Source: Chamaecrista fasciculata (taxonomy: Eukaryota; Streptophyta; Magnoliopsida; Fabales; Fabaceae). Taken from it: DNA of 64,000 bases. A program made the position numbers and the translations under genes. The notes under the pieces are model-generated. The model saw nothing but the letters and a program-made list of their open reading frames with translations, made no database searches and was not told the DNA's origin. Position 1 is the first letter of the stretch, and every line of letters starts with the position of its first letter. Below, one piece after another: positions 54,105 to 64,000 of the stretch. The DNA lies in NCBI GenBank assembly GCA_003254925.1, contig QANZ01007353.1, forward strand, positions 93,533-157,532, in the 5' to 3' direction.

Positions 54105-55512
54105 TTAATTTATTGTATTACCATAAGTTGAACCAGCACCTCCAAGTAAACCTCCACTTGAAGCAGCAGCAGCAGCATAAACATCAGATGGATCCAACAT
54201 AGGTGATGAATTAGGCGAAACCCCATTACCGCCGTCGTCGTCATCGTCGTGGCCACAACCACCGCCACGGCCACCGCCACCGCCCAAATGGAGCTCCGAT
54301 AGATTAGGATACACATCCCTACTCTCCACCCCTTGATCATATAGAAACCCTTTAAACACATGACCACCAATTTTCACCACAGCCTGGTAGGCAAACTCGT
54401 CCTGCCCGTCGTCCACCGCCGTCACACGCACGCACTTGAACACCGCCGGCGCTCGCACTTGCCCCGGTAACGGCCCCTTGAAACCCGCATCTATACATAC
54501 AAACACACGCACATGATGATTATATTCATACAAAATGTTAATTGAAAAACTTCAAATTCAATTCAACCACAAATTATAAGCCCTACCCAAAATTAGTATC
54601 TTTCCATCACCAAAATCCCAAATCATATATGTTTATTTTATATTATTATAACACACCAACCTTGATGGCTAGAGCTAGTGTCGAAGCTTCTAGGAGGAGT
54701 AGTGGTGTTATTGGAAGTTGAAGTATGCGATGTAGTGGTGGTTTGTTGTTGAGATGTGACGAGTCTAGGCTTTTTAGAGCCGGAGGAGGTGGCAACACTG
54801 GACGCGCCGCCGCCGGAGGCAGCCATGAGGCGTCGTTCGCGGCGGCGAGACTCAGGGACCCACGTGCTCTTCACGTGAGTAGGGCAATCGTAATTCCGGC
54901 TCTTGCAGCAAGTTCTGCATCTTCGGTACCCACAATCTTTCTTTGCTTGGTTCCCACAATCTTGACACGTCGTCGTTGGGGTGGCCGACACACTCATCCC
55001 GCTCTCGTTCAGCTCCAACATCATTGCCGCTGCGGCGGATGCAGGGCCACCTTGTTCCTTTTTTAAATACTGTTCCGACGACTGCTCGTCTTGCCAGAGC
55101 TGGATTCCGGCGCGCCGATTGCTCATCAGAGAGTTGTGTTCTATCACCGGAGGGCCGAGGCAGGGTGTGGCCGTGAGAAGCGGGATGACGCCGACGCCGA
55201 AGCCGGTGGCGGGGTTCGAGCCATTTACTCCATTGTGGGGATCTGCGGCGGCGGCGGCGTGGTGGTGGAAGGAAGACGCCGGCGCAACGACAAAGAGATC
55301 CCGGAGGCCTAACATGCCACCCATCTCCGGCGAGAGGCCGGCGTAATTGATTGACCTAGCCGCCGTGCCGGGGGTTGCGGCGGCAGCGGAGGGGCCGGCA
55401 TTAAAACCAAGAGAAAGGTCATCGGAGGGGTGAGCCCGGGCAGCCGAGGAGGCTGCCCAATCAGCAAAAGCTCCAGAATCTGAAGGCAACCTCCTTGCGG
55501 TAGCCACAACTA
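54105..55512 (-). CDS. LRP1: LRP1 / SHI-related zinc-finger transcription factor
   Basis: Two exons are readable: 54661-55512 (or from ATG 55324) and 54105-54490. The 170-bp intron has a CAAG|GTTGGT donor and TGTATAG|ATG acceptor. From ATG 55324 ([16 protein letters not shown]) the protein has 349 residues. The SHI-family RING-like zinc finger C-x2-C-x7-C-x4-C-x2-CC-x6-C lies at residues 120-147, ending THVKSTWVP and a basic RRRERR stretch. The IGGH domain is in exon 2 ([21 protein letters not shown] at 262-265). These, and the MxGLRDxFxVAPA start, match LATERAL ROOT PRIMORDIUM 1 rather than other SHI members. Such factors activate auxin-biosynthesis genes in root primordia and young organs. 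An in-frame, GC-rich stretch continues upstream of the ATG to a good splice acceptor at 55513-55514 and includes [11 protein letters not shown], so a longer N terminus from an upstream exon is likely. The gene looks intact. Confidence 0.93.
54491..54660 (-). other. LRP1: LRP1 intron
   Basis: GT...AG intron of 170 bp in phase 1, at the conserved position between the Ser-rich linker and the IGGH domain. A+T-rich compared with the exons. Confidence 0.9.
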
Positions 55513-56350
55513 CTGTATATACTTTTCTCTCTCTCTTTGTTTTATATTTTAGGTGTTGTTGTTGTTGTCTGTTGGGAGTGGACTTTTGGGTTTTGGTATT
55601 ACACAACACAAAACAACACTCTTCTCAAGTTTCAAGAGAGAGAGAGAGAATTAAAAAAAGAAAGGAAGGAATTGAAGGAAAAAAGAAAGGACTTTTGCTT
55701 GTTGTTCTTCTCTGCTTAATTCTGTGGCTTCTTCTGCTTCTGCGGCTTCTGCAGTTGTTTAAATTCTTCTGTTTTCGTCTGCTGCTTCTTTTTTGGTGGT
55801 GTTGGGATTACTACTTACTACTACTACCACACCACAGACTACTACTACTGTCACTTTGGCTTTTCTTCACAGAAAAAAGAAAAAAAAGGCTTTGCTTTGG
55901 TTTTCTTATAAAGAAAGAGAGAGAGAGAGCTAGTAGAGAAAATATGCAATAACGACCTTTCTTCTTCTCTTACTCTCTGTATTTTCTGTTGTTGTTATTC
56001 TTGCTTTCTCTCTCTCTTATTATCACTATCATCTATCTATCTATCTATCTATCTCCCATCCCTCTCTCTTTCTCTCTGCTTTTTCCATTCACATATATTT
56101 TCTTCATCTTCTTCTCGTTTGCTTCTTCTTCTTCCTCTTAATTCTTCTCTCTAATTTGGATTCCTAAAAAGCGAATCTGAAGGTGGGTTCCTAGCTCAGC
56201 AAAGCATTGTGTGTGTGACTGTGTTTGTGAGTGTGTTTCTCTCTCTCTCCAATTATATCAAGGTGATGAGTATGAAGAGAGAGAGAGAGAAAGAAAGAGA
56301 GATGCATATTAAAGAACCAATGTTCTCTAGTTTTTTGTAATTTTATGAAC
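55513..56350 (-). promoter_or_regulatory. LRP1: LRP1 5' leader / promoter region, CT/GA-rich
   Basis: On the minus strand this is rich in GAGA/AAGAAG tracts (55636-55690, 55913-55930, 56275-56300), with an (ATCT)n run at about 56030-56053. Long GA-rich leaders are usual for SHI-family genes. An upstream exon, donor and start codon probably lie here, but no single ATG can be chosen: most are quickly stopped. Confidence 0.5.
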
Positions 56351-56503
56351 ACTAATCTAAAAGTCACATGACGCCTCTCATTACTTGTGTTGTGGGCGAC
56401 TATTCTTTATTTTTGGCGCGTGGTGCATTCTTCACCCCATAAATCCTCTCTTATTCCGACCACCATGGTTTTCTCTATTTTATTTTTCCTTTAAAAAAAA
56501 AAA

Positions 56504-57204
56504 GAAAATTTACTTTTTGGTCCCTCAATTATTACTGAGTCAACGTTTTGGTCCCTGAATTGTGGGGAACTACAACTCAGTCAGTCAATTTTACACTTTC
56601 GTCTATGTTTTGGTCTTTGAGCTGCTAACCGTTAGTTAAGTTGGTGATTTGACCGTTAAGTGATGATGTATCACCGTTAAGTGTTGAGTTGGCTCTCAAA
56701 TCATCTATCCTACTCATATTTCATTTTACACATGAGTTAATATAATTAAATTAAAAAAATAAAATGAAAAATGGATGAACTTGAACTATTAATCCACTCA
56801 TTGAATCTCCTTGGCTTATTTTCCCCCGTATGTTCATGTCCTTAAAAAGTCTTTAACTTTGTGCCATGGACAACTATTAAAAACAAAAAGTCATTTATGA
56901 TTATATTGACGATGGAAGTGGTAAATTAAAATTGAATCAATGGGTGCAGGGAGAAGCAGCAGGTTTCAGAGTGGAGGCGGTTGCACTAGGGGTGTACAAG
57001 ACCCGGTTGGCTCGGTCAACTCGGCATTAACGATGACACATCATCACTTAACGGTCAAATCATCAACTTAACTGACGGTTAACAGCTCAGGGACCAAAAA
57101 TAGACGGAAGTGTAAAATTGAGGGACTGAGTTGTAGTTTTTCACAATTCAGGGACCAAATCGTTGACTCAGTAACAATTGAGGGACCAAAAAATAGGTTT
57201 TCTC
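56504..57204. mobile_element. Mutator-type element with ~190-bp inverted repeats
   Basis: Ends GAAAATTTACTTTTTGGTCC and the inverted GGACCAAAAAATAGGTTTTCTC. The arms 56504-56700 and 57005-57204 pair closely (GACCGTTAAGTGATGATG / CATCATCACTTAACGGTC). Flanks are A-rich (TTAAAAAAA on the right, A-run on the left), so the duplication is only approximate. The centre contains a short hAT-like end (TAGGGGTGTACAAGACCCGG) near 56985. Confidence 0.8.
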
Positions 57205-57226
57205 TTAAAAAAACTCATTATTATTA

Positions 57227-58215
57227 GGTCAAAAATTTAAATTGGTCTTAAATATTTGAGATAGATTTTAGAATGGTTTTAAAAATTTAATTCATTTCAT
57301 ATTGATCCTTTATGTTTTTAAAATTTCTCAAATTAATTAGTCTAAAACTACTTAATATAGTGATATCTCTTTCATTTCGAGTTTAAATATGACGAATTCA
57401 GAACTTGATAAAGGATAGCCCAACGAAAATCACATGAGGCACTTGAAAGTCCCAGACCTCGGCAAAGCCCAGGTATGAGACTTGGGGGACTGGTGATACG
57501 GAATAGCCCGATTGGCGACCAAAGACCAGTCTTTCTGATGACCTCACCATACCGACCGGGCTTACAGAGCGACCTCCCTCAAGACCTCTTCCTTTCCAAC
57601 TAGTCCCACCCTCAACAAACCGACTTGGACGTCACAGGTAGGGCTCTTGGCGTAACAAACCTACCCCTTAGAGACCTAGGATGAGGTCCCCTGTTGTAAC
57701 AAACCTACCCCTCAGGGCCTAGGGTGGGGCCCACCTACCCACACCCTCTCTCTCCCTCCGGGGCCTATATAAAGGACCCTCAGGTAATGGGCACACACTC
57801 ACTTTTTACATATAACTACTCTTACTCTGTCGAAATACTCACTCGACCGTCGAAGGCTCATTTGGGGGGTTTTTCCCCATCTGAGTGAATTGCAGGCTCG
57901 ACAGACCATGGCAGGATTGGAGAGGCGATATCAGAACTATAAATAGTTTTTTACGAGTTATTTCTCTATCCAGTTGAAGTTATCAACAAATGAGATTAAA
58001 TTGAGTCTCGATAATGGATTATTCATTTCACAGTCAAATAACATATCTCTCTCATTTCAAGTCCGAATGTGATGATTTCAAAATTATATATATGTTAACT
58101 CTTGAAGAGTTCTTTCAATATCTGTCTAGTTAAGAGCGTCAGCAAACAAGCTTAAATCGTGTTCCAAAAGTAAGTTAGGGACTAAAAGTGGAAAACCGTA
58201 GAAGTATAGTCTTAA
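57227..58215. mobile_element. Mutator-type MITE split by a solo LTR
   Basis: Left end GGTCAAAAATTTAAATTGGT. Two copies of the shared internal unit, the first interrupted at GACGAATTCAGAACT by the LTR at 57406-57933, the second at about 58040-58165. The right end is worn. Confidence 0.7.
57406..57933 (+). mobile_element. Solo LTR with 5-bp target duplication
   Basis: 528 bp, starting TGATAAAGGATAGCCC and ending GGCGATATCA. Flanks GAACT (57401-57405) and GAACT (57934-57938). A TATA-like CTATATAAAGGA lies at about 57766, and a GTAACAAACCTACCCCT phrase is repeated at about 57653 and 57694. It is probably a Ty3-gypsy LTR left after recombination; the superfamily is an inference from composition only. 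Confidence 0.85.
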
Positions 58216-58248
58216 ACCTACTTTCACAATGCGATTTAAGCTCACTTG

Positions 58249-58860
58249 CTAATAGTCTCAATTGGCTAAAGAAAGCCTATTCACTTTTCCTCAATTTGAC
58301 TCCTCTTAGATTTCTCTTCTCAATTTAGTCCCTCACAATTTATCTTGTTATCAGTTTTAGTCCTTCTATGACAAAACCTTAATAGTCTCAATTGGCTAAA
58401 GAAAGCCTATTCACTTTTTTTTTTCTAAATTGATAACACATAATACCTTAATTGAAGACGTAATACCATTACTTGATAAAATGACATATTAATTGTCATA
58501 TAAACACATTTTTTTGTTATTAAAGTTAGTCATTGTAAGTGATTTTCTAAATTTTTAAAATTTTATATAAAATTTGTAGATTCCTTACAAATTTGTGTTG
58601 TTAACATAAAAATAAAATTTGTTTATGTACTAGTTAAAATATTATATCATCATCATTAACTATAATAATATAATGTCTTCAATTGATTATAATATCTCAC
58701 ACATTTAGTTAAATATTAGATAGAGGGATTGACATTGATAACAAAACAATTTGTGAGGCATTATATTGAGAAGAAAAATCTATGAGGGACTAAATTGAGA
58801 AATTACTAATATGTGAGGGATCAAAATAGTACTTTAGTCTATCAACAAATATTATTATAT
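58249..58860. repeat. Foldback repeat with a 38-bp direct repeat
   Basis: AATAGTCTCAATTGGCTAAA starts at 58251 and 58381 and is identical for 38 bp. The CTCAATTTAGTCCCTCACAA stretch at about 58320 is inverted near 58770-58800. It resembles the 27690-27969 MITE, but the ends are lost. Confidence 0.5.
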
Positions 58861-59098
58861 TATATACTGAAACTTGTGTAAATTCATATTGGGGGCTTCT
58901 ACTTCAAGATTTTGATTGTTATATATTAGAACTAAAGAAGTAAAGATAAATAATTTCTTCTTCCTAGTTGAGGAGGGAAATTATTATTATTTAACTTGCG
59001 AAGGAAATTGTTGATATAATATTCTTATATTTTTTTTATTAGTTTCATATAAAATAATAAATAATTTTTTTAAAGCTTTTTATTATTCACATATATAA
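58861..59098. other. A+T-rich intergenic sequence
   Basis: No gene seen. Confidence 0.5.
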
Positions 59099-59107
59099 TA
59101 AATTTTA

Positions 59108-59595
59108 GGCCAAAGTCTTAAATTAGTCCCTTATGTATGGGGTAGATTTCAAATTGGTCCCTTATCTTTCATTTGATTCATATTGGTCCTATATGTTTCC
59201 ATGTTATTTTAAATTGATCCCAAAAATACTTAATATGGTCATATCTATCTTATTTCAAGCTCACATGCCATGAATTTAAAGCTACGAGTTTCTTCTGATG
59301 AGTACTTTGAGACCATCAACAAATGAGGTCAAATCGAGTCTCAAAAGTGGGTATCTCGTGTCATGGTCAAACAAGAGAAATTAATCATATCTTTCACATT
59401 TGGAGTCTGAATGCTACGAATTTGAAGCTATATATTAACTCTTGAAGAATTCTTTCTCTGCCCAATTAAGATCATTGGCAAATGAGGTAAAATTGCGTCT
59501 CGAAAGTATTTTTGGGACCAATTTGAAATATCATGGAAATATATAGTACCATCTAAAACAAATAAAAGATAAGGGACCAATTTGAGATTTTGGCC
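59108..59595. mobile_element. Mutator-type MITE with perfect 9-bp target duplication
   Basis: Ends GGCCAAAGTCTTAAATTAGT and the inverted CAATTTGAGATTTTGGCC. Flanks TAAATTTTA (59099-59107) and TAAATTTTA (59596-59604). Two direct copies of the shared ~130-bp unit fill the centre (about 59235-59345 and 59390-59510). This is the cleanest copy of the family. Confidence 0.93.
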
Positions 59596-59604
59596 TAAAT
59601 TTTA

Positions 59605-60243
59605 TAATATATATATATATATATATAACTTTTACTTCTAATACATAAAAATATTAAACATTTTAATAAATTTAAAAAACTCATTATCATGTAATTCACT
59701 TGACTGAAGATAGAATATAATATTTCATATTTTTTACGAAGTTGATATGTCAGCATTTTGAATGATTCATCCTTTTAATCCTATCAAATGTTGGAGGGCA
59801 AATCATGAGGAGAAACAATACCGTAATACTCAATCAATAGATTTTGACATAAAAGAGAAAGAGACAAATAGAAAGATTTTATTTGTTTTGGTGGAAGAAA
59901 GAAAAACTCTAAACTCGAAACTGTAAAATTATATGGGTTTCATAATTATAAATAATTAATATTCTTGAAGGTAGCATCTATTTAGATTAGCTTAAGATCA
60001 AATTATAATTTGACCAGATTATAAAAAGATTATGAAAAATCAGATTATATGTTGAATATTGTTTGGATTAGATTTTGTAAAAGTGGTTTTTTAGGTATGA
60101 AATTATTTAAATAGATATGTAATGATTGTGGTTGGTAGATAAAATAGTATGAAAATTGATAAATTGTATAGAAGTAAAAATGAAAGAGAAATTTACTTTT
60201 TGACTTTTTGATTTTGTAGAATAATTTGAGTTGTTTGGATTAG
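59605..60243. other. A+T-rich intergenic sequence
   Basis: No gene seen. TA microsatellite at about 59609-59627. Confidence 0.5.
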
Positions 60244-60252
60244 ATTATTAAA

Positions 60253-61973
60253 AGAGTAAATTACAATAAACGTACCTGTGGTTTGGCTCGATTTCACATC
60301 ACTGCTGTGTGGTTTAAAACGTCTCACTTTGGGTACATGTGTGTTTTGACGTTACCCACGTTAAGTACTTGAACTTTTTTTCCGTTAGAATTCAGACGGA
60401 ATAAGCATATGACTCAGTGAAAAATCAAATTTTGGCCCATGAATTATGGGATAAGTTTCATTTTGGTCCTAAAACAATTTTTTAAGGTCCTTTTCTTTTT
60501 ATAAAGGATCAAAATGTAAGAAAAAAAAACAGAAATTGAAACTTTAATTAAATTTGCCCAAAAACACAAGTTTCTCTTCATCCTCCCACGTCTCTTTGTC
60601 TTCTTCTTCTTCACTCTTTCAACCAAGCACGCAATTCCACCATTCGCCATCGCCGTCAAGATCCAATCCGCCGGAGCAGTTCGTCGGCAACCGGAGCGGA
60701 GTTCAAATCGGAGATGAAGAAGATCTTGCTGGCCATCGCCGATAGATTAGGGTCGTTTCCGATCCAAATGGTTCTCGAAGACGACGACAGATTGGATTTT
60801 GACGGCGACGACGTATGGGGGGAATTGTGTGGTTGGTTTGAAAAATTTTGCCTAGTCCTCCTCCTGCATTTGGATTCTCTCGGATTGTGAAAAATTTGGG
60901 GATTTCGAAGAAGAAAACCAGGTGGGTTTGTTTATAGTGTTTTTGTTTTTGTGGGGTTTCATATTGTGTTCTTCGATTATTGAATACTGACCTATCGAAG
61001 TTTTTGTTTTTCGATTTTTTTTTCATTTGGAAGAATGTATCGGAGATTTTGCCGAGAAAAAGAGTGAGATGGAGATGGAAGACAGAAGACAAAGCGTGAA
61101 GAAGACGACGAAGAGAGAGAGATGGAGATGGAGATGTCGGAGCATGAACAAAAATTTGTGTTCTTGGGCAAATTCAATTAAAGTTTCAATTTATGTTTTT
61201 TTTTTTTACGTTTTGATCCTATTATAAAAAAGGACCTTATTATAAAAAAAATAAAACTTTTGGGGGATGAAAGTTTATTTTTCCTTCTTTTCTAATTAAA
61301 AAAAGTGGATGGAAAGTATTGAGGGACTAACCGTGTAACATTTTGGAAAACTGAGAGACCAAAACGGAACGAAATATAACTGAGGGACCAATTTGGAACA
61401 TTGAACATAACTGAGGGGCCAAAATAAGACTTTCGCCTTTTCAATTTGTTCTGTTTAATTTGTTCTACTAGCGTGGGAAATAATAAGTGAGTTTGACAAA
61501 AAAAAAGAAAAAATTTCATTCTTAATTATAAATTGGAGATAAATTTGTGGTTGAACTAAGAATAACAGTTAAAATTGCGATAAAATCACATTTTGGAGAT
61601 CAAAACAAAAAAAAATATGAAAGTTTGAGGACAAAAATGAAATAAAAAATAGCTTTTATGACCAAAATGTAACTTGTTTCATAGTTTGTAAACCAAAAAT
61701 GAGATTTCAACCTTTGAGTGGAAATCAACGACTAAGATGCAAGAGAAACCAACGGTTAAGAGGCAATAAAAATCAATGGTTAAGATACATTGAAAATCGA
61801 TGATTAAGATTGCGCCACGTCAGCATTTTCTATTAAAATTAACAGAACAAAAACACATGTACCCTAGTTGTTAACTGGGCACATATATCACGTACCCAAA
61901 GTGAGACGTTTTAAACCACACAACAGTTATGTGAGATCGGGCCAAACCACAGGTACGTTTTTGTAATTCACGC
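60253..61973. mobile_element. Pack-MULE-like Mutator element
   Basis: Ends GAGTAAATTACAATAAACGT and the inverted ACGTTTTTGTAATTCACGC. The outer ~90 bp of each arm agree closely (CACCTGTGGTTTGGC-type, AAACGTCTCACTTTGGGTAC). Inner arms also pair: TTTAATTAAATTTGCCCAAA near 60545 against GGGCAAATTCAATTAAAG near 61160. Flanks TTATTAAAA (60244-60252) and TTATTAGAA (61974-61982) agree at 8 of 9. The centre (60590-61130) is GC-richer, gene-like sequence of unknown origin. No transposase is present. Confidence 0.8.
60712..60890 (+). pseudogene. Captured gene-like fragment, unknown
   Basis: ATG at 60712 opens about 59 codons reading MKKILLAIADRLG, then an acidic stretch EDDDRLDFDGDD, then a hydrophobic LLLHLDSLG and a stop. 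The composition is that of plant coding DNA, unlike the flanks. The opposite strand also has an open frame (60703-61092), so the coding strand is uncertain. I do not recognise the family. Position between Mutator arms suggests capture. Confidence 0.3.
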
Positions 61974-61982
61974 TTATTAGAA

Positions 61983-62426
61983 AGTAGATTATTAATTAAT
62001 GAGATTTTTTACATTGAAATTGTAATAATCTGATTTTTTGGAAAACTCCAATTTGAAGCTTTTACTATATTATTTTGATAGCATATTTCACTTGATAAAT
62101 ATACATATCAATGTTTAAAAACCCGGCCCCGATGATTCATTCGGTCAAGAGCTATGGTCATTGGGTTATTGGTTCAACCGTCAGGTCAATCGGATCAATT
62201 GTTGAATCGATCGAATTATATATATATATATATATATAAATTAAAGTATCAAACAACAATTCTAATTTTAGAATTTAAAGTACTTAAATAAATCTTCAAC
62301 ATTTTTTTTTCTAAATTCTAATACCAAAACCTTTAGCATAGTATGAAAAATCATATTTGGAAGGAGAAGAGCAACACAAAAAAGAAAGTGATAATGATCA
62401 ATTGATTTTTTTTTTTTTATTGCACC
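61983..62426. other. Intergenic with a partial hAT-like repeat
   Basis: 62110-62215 contains CCCGGCCCCGATGATTC and GGTTCAACCGTCAGGTCAAT phrases like the ends of the 50688-51215 MITE. A TA microsatellite follows (about 62218-62240). No gene seen. Confidence 0.45.
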
Positions 62427-62942
62427 TGTTGGATTTTGTGGGTCAAATACCTACCTATGTGGGAGTCCAATTGGGTTATGGGTTGATCCATTGGAGTGTG
62501 GGCTATTTTACACATAAGTCTTACATCGAGTACTTTAGTTTTGGGAGCTCTCCCATTTTCCTGTAAACATGAGTGTTTCCCCATCATTCAATTTGTCAGT
62601 TGATTCCATGTGTTGGAGAGGGGCTTTCATACTGAGAGAACCCATATAGTAATATTTCATCTCTCTAAGAGTTGTTCTTCTGTGATCGTTCGTGGAAATA
62701 TGGCTCTACCTCTAGTAGGTAGAGTCTCACCGTTTGGTGGAGTTCGTTCTTGGAGTCTGTGATGGAGAGATTAACGTTTGGAGAGCAGACTTGGTAGAGC
62801 AGAGGTACTAGCCAGATCTAGAATATTAGCGATGTCGTCCAGGTTAGTAAGTTCCACAATGTGTTTTTAATATTTGCTTGGATTTTTTTTAGATTTTGGG
62901 TTTTGGTCTTCGGGTCGGGTATCGGGGATTCGAAATCCTTCA
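62427..62942 (+). repeat. Copia-type 5' LTR of a second element
   Basis: Starts TGTTGGATTTTGTGGGTC and ends GAAATCCTTCA; the first and last ten bases are inverted repeats at 8 of 10 positions. A primer-binding site follows at once, which fixes the 3' end and the plus orientation. The length is 516 bp. Confidence 0.85.
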
Positions 62943-62943
62943 T

Positions 62944-62961
62944 TGGTATAAGAGCCAGGTT
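62944..62961 (+). promoter_or_regulatory. Primer-binding site (initiator tRNA-Met type)
   Basis: TGGTATAAGAGCCAGGTT, one mismatch from the site in the 41984-46726 element, one base after the LTR. Confidence 0.88.
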
Positions 62962-63799
62962 ATGCTAGTCCTCTGTTCTTTAGGAATTTGTGATTCCAAA
63001 ATGTTGTAGGGATATAGTTATTCGTTTCCCAAAATTTGTGTTTGGGGTTAATGTAAATATATGAGTTATTTATGTATAGTTGTTTACTCATCCCTTAAAA
63101 TGTTTTAGGGATAGATAATATATAAAATGTATAATATCCTATGTATGTGAATAGATTCTGTGTTTATTTAAAACTTAGGAACATGTGTAGGTTCCCCATG
63201 ATAATATTCATGTTCTTGATTTGAACTTAGGAATATGCCTAGGTTCCCTAGTTTTAATATTTGTTTTTGTTTCTGGTTTAATCTTTGTGATAGGTTAAGC
63301 ATTTTAAAGATTGTGCTTAAGTATCTTTGAGATAAGATATTGTCAAATATATTTGAATTTTATATTTAAATTTGTGTTTGTTAAATTTTTCGATATTCAA
63401 ATTTGATTTGAACTTAAAGTTAAAAGATTTGCCTAGATTCTCTAGAGATATTTGAACCCCAATATTAATTATTATAATAATATGTTTAATAAGTAATTAA
63501 TATAAATAAATAAATAAATAAGAAGTTGAGAGGGGGACGAACATTGTTCACCGCTGGCGGCCTGAGCCGTCGCCTATGGTGGTCAGCCAGCAAGAACACG
63601 CGCGGAAGTTGTGCCGTGTACCACTGTGTGAGGTAGCCAGCCAGTCATGGCATGGCGGACGGAGCCGCCATGGACTACCGTCAGCGGTGAACCTCTGGTT
63701 GTGTCCTGGCGACCGGAGACGACATGGACCGTTGCTGACATTATCGACAGCCAGAGGTTAAGTGATCGTCATCGCCATGAGTGGGGGCGACGGCGATCG

Positions 63800-63907
63800 T
63801 TGACCCCCGCCCACCCGAGTTGACCGGTTGGCGGCCGGAGTACTGCTGTTGACCGATAGTTTTCAGTGATGGTTGATTGTTGACTCAATCAATGGTCAGT
63901 GTTGACC
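63800..63907 (+). promoter_or_regulatory. Cluster of five W-box cores in the copia leader
   Basis: TTGACC at 63800, 63820, 63849 and 63902 and TTGACT at 63880, all on the plus strand in 108 bp. TTGAC[C/T] is the WRKY-binding core; chance predicts about one in 2 kb per strand. Function is inferred. Confidence 0.5.
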
Positions 63908-64000
63908 GTTGGCTTTTAGGTGCGTTTTCTGTCGCGCTTAAGTTTTTCGTTTTATCTTTGTTTTCGACGATCTTTAGGTCATTTTTCTTGGTTTTGTGAG

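Larger units (their letters stand above)
62427..64000 (+). mobile_element. Copia-type LTR retrotransposon, 5' part only
   Basis: The LTR, primer-binding site and at least 1,040 bp of untranslated leader are present; coding sequence must begin beyond the window. The leader has an (AAAT)n run at about 63505-63523, then a GC-rich segment (63535-63910) with five W-box cores. Ty1-copia is inferred from the LTR start and initiator tRNA-Met primer site. Confidence 0.8.

Noticed and set aside
54725-55346. Long plus-strand open frames across the LRP1 locus
   Set aside because: They mirror the GC-rich LRP1 exon and show no family motifs; the minus-strand zinc finger and IGGH domain and the splice sites decide the strand.
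63576-63761. 61-codon plus-strand frame in the copia leader
   Set aside because: GC-rich leader sequence with no Gag motif; the true gag start is expected beyond the window.

Overview
This is a nuclear chromosome segment of a flowering plant, almost certainly a eudicot. It is strongly A+T-rich, with spliced, GC-richer genes, plant-only protein families (PADRE/DUF4228, SHI/STY/LRP1) and the usual plant transposon set: Ty1-copia, L1-type LINE, Mutator-like, hAT, CACTA and Helitron. I cannot name the species.

Only two genes look intact and functional. A PADRE (DUF4228) protein lies at 11117-11812 (+). An LRP1-type zinc-finger transcription factor lies at 54105-55512 (-), with one 170-bp intron. 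They are 42 kb apart and appear unrelated in function. No tRNA, rRNA or CRISPR-like sequence was seen.

Most of the rest is transposon-derived and repeatedly nested. From left to right: a Ty1-copia LTR end (1-251); a 2.6-kb element with 155-bp inverted ends, a gag remnant and tandem arrays (824-3466); a GC-rich hAT MITE (5201-5522); a foldback element (5875-6570); many Mutator-type MITEs with 9-bp target duplications (8794, 10260, 15502, 27690, 47080, 48952, 52691, 59108); a CACTA MITE (12897-13273); a decayed Helitron with a clear 3' terminus (18424-19817); a Mutator-like end joined to spliced-looking host sequence (22780-23595); a heme-oxygenase-1 exon-1 fragment beside a Mutator-like end (24296-25335); and a Mutator-like Pack-MULE (27984-37629) that carries host-gene fragments and is split by a 7.3-kb L1 LINE (29088-36430).

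In the right half there is a structurally complete but coding-dead Ty1-copia element (41984-46726), a palindromic hAT MITE nested in a Mutator MITE (49077-49452), a second GC-rich hAT MITE (50688-51215), a solo LTR nested in a MITE (57406-57933), a 1.7-kb Pack-MULE-like element (60253-61973), and the 5' LTR plus leader of a second copia element running off the window (62427-64000).

I found no previously undescribed multi-gene system. The observations most worth a second look are: host-exon capture by one Mutator-like family, including a chloroplast transit-peptide exon; a MITE family sharing a duplicated ~130-bp internal unit; a cluster of five W-box motifs in a copia leader; ATGA coupling of the two LINE ORFs; and a possible unannotated N-terminal exon in the LRP1 gene.
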